Source: Lumbricus terrestris
Taxonomy: Eukaryota > Annelida > Clitellata > Crassiclitellata > Lumbricidae
Assembly (NCBI GenBank): GCA_949752735.1
Contig: OX457036.1
Location: 62,001 to 126,000 of the forward strand
DNA: 64,000 nucleotides
Reading direction: 5' to 3'
The notes below the pieces were generated by a model. It saw only the letters and a list, made by a program, of their open reading frames with translations, searched no databases and was not told the origin of the DNA. Shown in pieces: positions 57,925 through 64,000 of this stretch; the stretch's first letter is position 1; each line of letters opens with the position of its first letter. A program made the position numbers and the translations under genes.

Positions 57925-58556
57925 GCTTTGAAGAGAACAAACTTGTCTGATTTCGTGGAAATTAAAACGCTGCAGCAATATTTAAAGCTGCAGCAATATT
58001 TAATAGCCTATAACAGCTCATTCATTCGATATCTGTGTCACATGTTGTACGTTCCACCACAGTCGCGCGAATGCTTTATTCTTCACCAGCATGGTGGGGT
58101 TTTGCAAATGAGTGTCAGAGAAATCGCCTGTCCGCTATTATTAGAAAGTTGGCACGACAAGGTTTTTTGCCCAGTAACACCCCTACTTTTGACATGTTAT
58201 GTTCTAAAGCAGATGTATCCCTCTTTGCTTCTATCCTTTGTGACCCCGGTCATGTCCTCCATTATCTTCTTCCACCTGAACGTGTAACTGGTTACTCCCT
58301 TAGGCCCCGTTCGCATAATCTTGAGATACCACGATGTGATTCGTTGATTGGTAAGGGATTTATCACGAGAATGCTATATAGTTAACTTTTGACGATAACA
58401 GTTTAGTAATTATATTATAATTTAACTTGTGATTTTAATTTGCACTTTTTTTATTACCTATTATTACTTCGATGTTTTATAATGATGTTCTGTGTCCCAT
58501 TGTGCGTTTGCAAGTGGAGTAATAAAGAAAATACTTACTTACTTACTTACTTACAT
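57925..58556 (+). mobile_element. LINE family C, 3' fragment
   Basis: Encodes ARMLYSSPAWWGF and, further on, HVLHYLLPPERVTGYSLRPRSHN...GFITRMLY (58035-58385), a LINE ORF2 C-terminus closely similar to the copy in 50684-51204. The 3' UTR (GTGCGTTTGCAAGTGG, AATAAAG) and ACTT-repeat tail (58536-58556) also match that copy. Confidence 0.8.
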
Positions 58557-58862
58557 TGCATCCTGTCACTTTGTCCCTCTCCTCTCTTTCTCTGTTTTCC
58601 CCACCCCGCAACTGTTTTTCTCTTAGTTTTCTCTCCATTCTCTCTATCTCTCTCTGTCTCTCTCTGTCTCTGTGTCTCTCTCTTTCTCTCTATCGCTCGC
58701 TATGTCCCTCTGTTTGCTTCTCTTTCTCTCTGTTCCCCACCCGCTACTACTTTTCTCTTAGCTTACTCTCCATTCTGTCTGTCTGTCTGTCGATCTTTCT
58801 CATTCTCTCATTCTCTCTCTCTCCCCCGTCTCCATCCTTTTTCTGTGCTGATCCGACTGCCT
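58557..58862. repeat. TCTC-rich low-complexity tract
   Basis: Pyrimidine-rich TCTC/TCTG/CCTC sequence with a diverged internal duplication of a CTCCATTCT...CTCTTAG block (58619-58640 and 58751-58780). 58863-59225 has no identifiable feature. Confidence 0.75.
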
Positions 58863-59227
58863 AATCATCTGTATACCTCGTTGTGGCTGATATAAAATAT
58901 TCGGGCCATTGTACTTGGCATCTGATCAAGGGGCGAACTCTGCTCCACTTATAGAACAATTGCTGGCGCTGTAAACAAATATTTCAGGCTTCAACCACGG
59001 ACTCGAAAAAAACCTGTGATTCTGTTCAGTTTCCATTTATACCTACTTGAAACTGCACATAGAGATTATTCTAAATCTTTTCTGAATTCTGACGAGGTCG
59101 GTCATCTAACGCAACAAGTAAGCGCAATACGTAAGTCTTATTAAACCTTTGAATACAGAAGTGCCAGCAACCTAAACGCAAATGTTTTATTCGGTAATCG
59201 TCTTCAAATAAACTGTATTGTTATTAC

Positions 59228-59314
59228 ATTGATTATTGTCATTATTTTCAATAATATTTATAATAATAATATCATCACGGTTATTATTATTCTTATGTTA
59301 ATGATGATGATGAT

Positions 59315-59349
<35 letters not shown>

Positions 59350-59370
59350 TCGTCGTCGTCGTCGTCATTG

Positions 59371-59457
<87 letters not shown>

Positions 59458-59458
59458 T
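59228..59458. repeat. compound trinucleotide microsatellite (TAA, GAT, GAC/GTC, ATC, AAC)
   Basis: Successive runs of TAA, GATGAC, CGT, ATC and AAC. GATGAC repeats are followed by GTCATC repeats, which makes a short inverted arrangement near 59345. Confidence 0.9.
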
Positions 59459-59459
59459 A

Positions 59460-59520
59460 TTTACGCCTCTGAGTAGAGATCTCGAAGGGGCGCTATATAA
59501 ATTCATGTGATTGATTGATT
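59460..59520 (+). mobile_element. LINE or SINE 3' terminus
   Basis: GGGGCGCTATATAAATTCATG followed by GATT repeats resembles the 3' end of CR1/L2-type LINEs, with a GCGCTATATAAA word before a short tandem tail. It is similar to the terminus near 52140 (other strand). Confidence 0.5.
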
Positions 59521-59584
59521 ATTACTATCATTGTTATTAAAGAGTTTTTATGTATCGCCCCTTCAAGCTTTAAAAAAAAGAAAG

Positions 59585-59586
59585 AG

Positions 59587-59622
<36 letters not shown>
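59585..59622. repeat. GATA/GACA microsatellite
   Basis: AGATAGATAGACAGACAGAC repeats, about 38 bp. Confidence 0.9.
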
Positions 59623-59623
<1 letters not shown>

Positions 59624-59739
59624 TCTTTCATCTCTTTATGTACCCATGTGCGATGTGTCACTTGGTTTTGCCATTAAACGAATATCTATATAAGCTAATC
59701 GACTCAAAAGCGCCCCATTCCAATCACCCCTAAATAAGA

Positions 59740-60300
59740 CAGTTCTTAATTCCGTAAAGAACATTGTGTTGCGACGTCTGGACTACAGGCGAAGAGCCAC
59801 GTGAAGACCATTATACCTGATCACAGGGTCAGAAAGAGAAAAAGAGTTCCGCTGTCTAATGGTAGTCCGTCATCGAAGAACTAAAAGTTGGGCTTGATCA
59901 GCCGATCAGAGAGAGAGCATAGTTATCGCCGATGGGCAGAAGAGTTCGAGCAGGTGGCCTACATAACAGTAAGAGAAACGGTAATACTACGTTCCATGCA
60001 GCAAGTTTAATGCAGAAGCCCACAGGTGAACCGCTACGGAAATGAAGGCCAGTGCATGGAGTCTATGACATAGCAAGTTTAGTCAATCATAGAAGGCTGA
60101 ACAATTATAGTCGAGACGAGAGACCACAAAGGGGTAGACGAAAGTGGCAGCAGCCGTAGGTGTCAGAGTTCTAGAAACTACTCTAAGCTGACAAAGTTGG
60201 TAACAGCAATATAGACAAAGTAGATGAATTATAGGCCTACGCTGTACGAACCTGAGCTTACGACCCAATGTAACACAAAGGTCTCGGACAGCGGATGAAC
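59740..60300 (-). pseudogene. LINE family D (L2/CR1-like) C-terminal remnant
   Basis: The frame at 60083-60268 reads CYQLCQLRVVSRTLTP...FVVSRLDYN, the conserved region after the RT palm (compare FHLRRLRVIRRSV...FICSRIDYC in the intact LINE A). Lower-numbered sequence is consistent with the rest of the C-terminus but contains several stops. 60301-60838 has no supported feature. Confidence 0.6.
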
Positions 60301-60835
60301 ATGTAACCCAGTGTAACTCGTGGGTTAAAAGTCCCTAAGTTAAGTTGTACAACTTGTTGACGTTCGACTAACCACATAGGCTACATTGTGTGTCATTTGT
60401 GTTCATCGTTGACGGTTTGTGATAATCAACAATGTAACCACAATCGAACGGCAGCGTTTGCTAAACACCACTCACAAACTCCAGCTAGCTATAATACTAG
60501 TCCCAAAAACACATCTTTTTTCTAAACTCAATTCCGTGTTCATCATGATCACGAGCATTCGAGGTGATGATCGTTTTCAGAAGAATAGCGTTAGTGTTGG
60601 TCAACAAATAATATAAGGTAATTTTGTATAACCTTGAATGGTCAGCTAATAATTATGCAAGAGGGTACAGGTAAGGTAGGTCAGATGGCTGAGTGGCGGG
60701 AAAATTTGCTGCTGTGCGGCCGTACGCCTGAGAGCAAGAGAGACAGAGGCAGAGAGAGTGACAGAGCGGCTGAAGGAGGGATGTACACTAAAAGTGAGAT
60801 AGGCGTGGATAGGAGTGCCAGTCGTGTGTATAAGG

Positions 60836-60987
<152 letters not shown>

Positions 60988-61418
60988 TTTAAAGATGGCT
61001 ATGTAGTCATTAACGTTGAGTTGTCTGATACATGTAAAATAGTCGCTGTTTATTAATTTTGCTACTGCTGGATTTTGAAGAACAAATATACGAGAAACTT
61101 ATCGTTGATTTTGCGCAGCGAAGTTAAAGAACTGTAGATAGGCCTACTTATAAAAAGGCCTACTTATAACCAGCCATTAGCTACCAAAGTAAAGTTAAGT
61201 CAGGATAGGCTCACAAATAATTTAAAGCATTATCTTGATTCACTGTCGAATAAATACCATAAGGGTACCGGGTATTGATTCACTGTCAAACAAAGGTATT
61301 GCTGGTTAAATGTTTCTCCAATAAACCGATCAATCGATCGACTGATAAAATTAATTCAGCGATTTATTGATTGAAGCTTAATCGAACTTTTTCCACAGAG
61401 TGGTGAGATCAATCAACC

Positions 61419-61589
61419 ATGTCGATTGAATCGGAAATACTTCGACTTCCGGATGAAGTGAAATCGGTGAACATCCAAGAACAGAAAGTCTTTGACGGTC
61501 TACCATTTCCACTCATCCTGAATCCATCCGACGACAATAAAGGTAAGCAGGCCCAGTTCTGGAGTGACTGGGTGAAGAAGAATCGCAAG
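61419..61589 (+). CDS. TauD/clavaminate-synthase-like dioxygenase, first coding exon
   Basis: 57 codons (MSIESEIL...) that align without gaps to residues 1-57 of the dioxygenase at 54110-55048 (shared VNIxEQKVFDGLxF, LILxPSDD, FWxxWxKKN). The exon ends AAG|GTATTG at 61589/61590, a good splice donor in phase 0. A TTTTTCCACAG acceptor at 61388-61398 suggests the exon starts in the 5' UTR at 61399. The rest of the gene is not in the window; a LINE on the opposite strand fills the intron to the end. Unlike the other copy this one looks spliced, so it is the better candidate for the working gene. Confidence 0.65.
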
Positions 61590-61612
61590 GTATTGTATTT
61601 AAACATTTATAA

Positions 61613-61647
61613 AGCGCCTCTAGCAGGGTAAACCGTTCAGAGGCGCT
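61613..61647 (-). other. LINE A 3' UTR stem-loop
   Basis: AGCGCCTCT and AGAGGCGCT (61613-61621 and 61639-61647) are perfect 9-bp inverted repeats around a 17-nt loop just before the 3' end of the element. LINE reverse transcriptases often recognise such 3' hairpins. Confidence 0.6.
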
Positions 61648-61666
61648 CCCAGTGCGCAAGGCCCCG

Positions 61667-64000
61667 CTAGAAGAAGCAGGTTTTGAGAAGAGACAGAGCA
61701 GAGGAGAGACTGACAGACAGAAGAGTTGAGCGAACAGAAGGAGACAGAGAATTCCAGAGAGAAGGACCAATTGAGACAAAAGATCGAGACTGAGCCATAG
61801 CAGTTCTAGACCGGGGAACCAATAGGTCAAGTCGGTTGGATGAGCGAAGTGGACGATGGGAGGAAGCTGAGTGAGGACGAAGTAAGGTTTTAGTCAGATA
61901 TTTTGGGGCAAGACCCCGTTGAGACTTTAGGATCAGAGTGAGGATCTTGAACTGTGTGCGAGCACGTAGAGGAAGCCAATGAAGTTCATCAAACATAAAG
62001 GTAGAGATGTGAGAGTACTTGGGAAGGCGGGCAATTAATCTAGCAGCTGAGTTGAGAACTGACTGAATCGGTGAAAGACGAACTTTAGGAAGACCAATGA
62101 GAAGAGAATTGCAATAGTCAATACGAGAACATATGAAAGCATGAACTAAGGTAGTGAAGATGGAGGAGGAGACAGAGCGACGAATGACTCTGAGGCGTCT
62201 TAAGTGAAAATATGATGAGCGTGTCAGATTGGAAATATGCTCAGTAAAGGTAAGGGAGCTATCAAGTACTACACCCAGATCCCGCACACTTGAAGAGAAG
62301 GAAAACAATGGGAATTTTGCAGAGAGAAGAATCAGATCAAGCTTATGGAGCTGCTGAGGAGTACCTAACCAGATAAATTGAGTCTTTGAAGTATTAAGAG
62401 AAAGGCGATTAGAAGACATCCATGAGTGGAGATGATTAGTGAGAGATTCAATAAGCCCAACTAGAAGCAGCTGGGAAGAGGGGGGACCATGGACAAATGC
62501 CTGGACATCGTCAGCGAAGAGATGGCCAGCAGCACTACAGATCGGAAAAAGAGAAGAAATGTCAGCTGTGTAAAGAATAAATAGGAGAGGCCCAAGAACT
62601 GAACCTTGAGGAACACCCAGATTAACATGAACCCAATGGGTTCGAGAGTCACCAGATATAATCATTTGGGTTCTTTCAGAAAGGTACGACTGAAACCAAG
62701 ATAAGGGGAGGCCCTTAACACCATAGGAGGTCTCAAGACGCTTGAGAAGGATATCATGATCAACCATATCAAAGGCTGAAGAGACATCATAGAGAGCCAA
62801 AAGGGTGAGCTCAGACCTATCAACGGCAGAATAGATTTCAGATAATAGAGAAAGGAGAGCAGTCTCGGGGGAATGGTGGGCCCTAAAACCAGACTGATTT
62901 GGAGGAAGGAGACCAGATTGTTCAAGGTAGGGTAGAAACTGCAGAGAGACGAGACGTTCAAGTGTCTTAGAAAGAAAGGAGAGATTGGAGATAGGCCGAT
63001 AATTTTGGCAGAGGTTGGTGTCAAGGTTAGGCTTTTTGAGGGAAGGAAAGACAAGGGCCCGTTTCTGTGAGGGAGGGATGCAACCTTCAGAGAGGGACCT
63101 ATTAAACAGGTAGACCAAGAAGGGGCCAAGGTCATCCAAAATGTCATTAATAATAAATGGGGGTAAAGGATCTAGTTCACATGAGTTTAAATTTGCAGTA
63201 GCAAAAACTAGCCGAAGGTCCGATTCAGTGACAGGTCGAAAGTCATCGAAGACTGTAGATGTAGAGGTAAATGTTGGAGGAGGTGCGTCAGCAGTTGAGG
63301 CACGAAGGCGATCTATCTTTGTTGATAGTGCATCAAGGAATTCATTTGCAGAGAATGCAGGTGTTTCAGTGGAGCGAGATGTCTTGCCAAGAAGTCCCGA
63401 GATCGACGACCACAGACGCCTGGGATTTTTGGCGTTGCGTGAAACCAGCTTTTCCCAATAAGCAGCCTCTTTGTGGTGGTAGAGACTGTGTAGAGCGCGC
63501 AGCTGGGTAATCCATGTCAGTCGATCACTGGAATCGTTGGTTCGGCGATACCGTGGCTCCAGGCATCGTGTTTGACGACGAAGTTTATGGCAGTCAGCAT
63601 CAATCCAAACTGCCAATGGACGAAGACGTGTCCATACCTTTCGACGTGGAATCATATTATCCAGGAGATTCGTGACGGTGGAGGTATAGAAGTCAAATAA
63701 TTGGGCGACCGTGAACGTGTCGAGAGAAGGAGACGGTGAAGAGAGAAGAGTTTCACGAAGAGCGTTGCTGAAGGCTTGAGAGTCGAACGATTTCCATCCT
63801 CTTTGCATTTGAATGGAATGAATTGGTTGAAGATGGATGGAAGGAAGGATGAACTGGATGACGGAATGATCCGAGAGTGTTGGAAGGGTAACCTTGAGAT
63901 CATCAACTTGTTCGTCATCACTGGTTATGACAAGATCAAGATGACCACCAAATAGGTGGGTAGGTTGATTGATGTGTTGGCGAAGACCGAACTGAGACAG
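61667..64000 (-). CDS. LINE ORF2: endonuclease (C-terminal part) and reverse transcriptase
   Basis: 777 residues in the window, continuous with no stop; the 5' part lies beyond 64000. The first 50 or so codons end an exonuclease-endonuclease-phosphatase-type endonuclease (GGHLDLVITS, later LPTLSDHSVIQF). Counting from the internal ATG at 63808: a linker region to about 260; RT motifs NYRPISN (269-275), GFRAHHSPETAL (307-318), catalytic D341 in LYDVSSAFD, GVPQGSVLGPLLF (398-410) and FADD at 431-434; then a C-terminal domain with RIDYCNSLL and LHWLP. The motif set fits the CR1/L2 group. It would nick target DNA and copy its own RNA there. The absence of stops suggests a recent insertion. Confidence 0.88.
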   Translation of the reverse strand: MSQFGLRQHINQPTHLFGGHLDLVITSDDEQVDDLKVTLPTLSDHSVIQFILPSIHLQPIHSIQMQRGWKSFDSQAFSNALRETLLSSPSPSLDTFTVAQLFDFYTSTVTNLLDNMIPRRKVWTRLRPLAVWIDADCHKLRRQTRCLEPRYRRTNDSSDRLTWITQLRALHSLYHHKEAAYWEKLVSRNAKNPRRLWSSISGLLGKTSRSTETPAFSANEFLDALSTKIDRLRASTADAPPPTFTSTSTVFDDFRPVTESDLRLVFATANLNSCELDPLPPFIINDILDDLGPFLVYLFNRSLSEGCIPPSQKRALVFPSLKKPNLDTNLCQNYRPISNLSFLSKTLERLVSLQFLPYLEQSGLLPPNQSGFRAHHSPETALLSLLSEIYSAVDRSELTLLALYDVSSAFDMVDHDILLKRLETSYGVKGLPLSWFQSYLSERTQMIISGDSRTHWVHVNLGVPQGSVLGPLLFILYTADISSLFPICSAAGHLFADDVQAFVHGPPSSQLLLVGLIESLTNHLHSWMSSNRLSLNTSKTQFIWLGTPQQLHKLDLILLSAKFPLFSFSSSVRDLGVVLDSSLTFTEHISNLTRSSYFHLRRLRVIRRSVSSSIFTTLVHAFICSRIDYCNSLLIGLPKVRLSPIQSVLNSAARLIARLPKYSHISTFMFDELHWLPLRARTQFKILTLILKSQRGLAPKYLTKTLLRPHSASSHRPLRSSNRLDLLVPRSRTAMAQSRSFVSIGPSLWNSLSPSVRSTLLSVSLSSALSLLKTCFF

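Larger units (their letters stand above)
61594..64000 (-). mobile_element. LINE family A, near-intact, running off the window
   Basis: Non-LTR retrotransposon inserted antisense in the first intron of the dioxygenase gene. The 3' terminus on the minus strand ends GGCGCTTTATAAATGTTTAAATACAATAC, only a few bases from the splice donor. ORF2 is open from the window edge to 61667. Diverged fragments of the same family are at 49559-52155, 53345-53566 and 57590-57790. Confidence 0.85.

Noticed and set aside
59229..59510. Plus and minus frames of poly-Met, Ile and Asn over the trinucleotide repeats
   Set aside because: Composition artefact of trinucleotide microsatellites.

Overview
The window looks like a repeat-dominated stretch of a metazoan nuclear genome, probably a marine invertebrate. 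I infer this from several non-LTR retrotransposon families with ORFs and tails of metazoan type, a Gypsy LTR element, a spliced-looking TauD-type gene that carries a LINE in its first intron, many microsatellites, and scattered TAGGCCTA-type words. The species cannot be named from the sequence, and almost nothing here looks like an ordinary host gene.

Layout. 1-3154 is a satellite of a 10-bp unit (GTTGCCGTAA on +). 3155-15051 is an ACTCA pentamer satellite. At about 15052 it flips orientation and continues as TGAGT to about 19880. 19880-25340 is an AT-rich island holding an intact family-B DNA polymerase (1298 aa) and an intact zinc-ribbon/HNH nuclease (296 aa). A small upstream ORF and a cut-off downstream ORF lie on the same minus strand. 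25353-41905 is a second, longer 10-bp satellite array, and part of it (31875-35028) appears to be an essentially identical copy of the window's first 3.15 kb. 41910-48148 is a minus-strand Gypsy-type LTR retrotransposon with 180-bp LTRs, a large 84-bp tandem repeat in its leader, an intact gag, and pol reduced to remnants. 48149-64000 is a graveyard of nested LINEs, a short TIR element, microsatellites and two copies of a TauD/clavaminate-synthase-like gene. One of those copies is an intronless truncated ORF (minus strand, 54110-55048); the other is a first exon (61419-61589, plus strand) whose intron contains a LINE that runs off the window end.

Most interesting region. The polymerase/HNH island reads as a compact viral (Polinton/adintovirus-like) genome fragment. 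Genes are on one strand with 12-34 bp gaps, intergenic DNA is poly-A/T, and the 10-mer ATATAAAATG overlaps the start codon of four successive ORFs. The last of these is cut after about 20 codons by the pentamer satellite. The polymerase also carries SAP-like repeats, a possible Cys/His peptidase-like region, a C2H2-like finger, and an endonuclease VII-like module lodged between Exo I and Exo II. No integrase, capsid or packaging ATPase is visible, so this is either a remnant or a very reduced replicon captured in satellite DNA.
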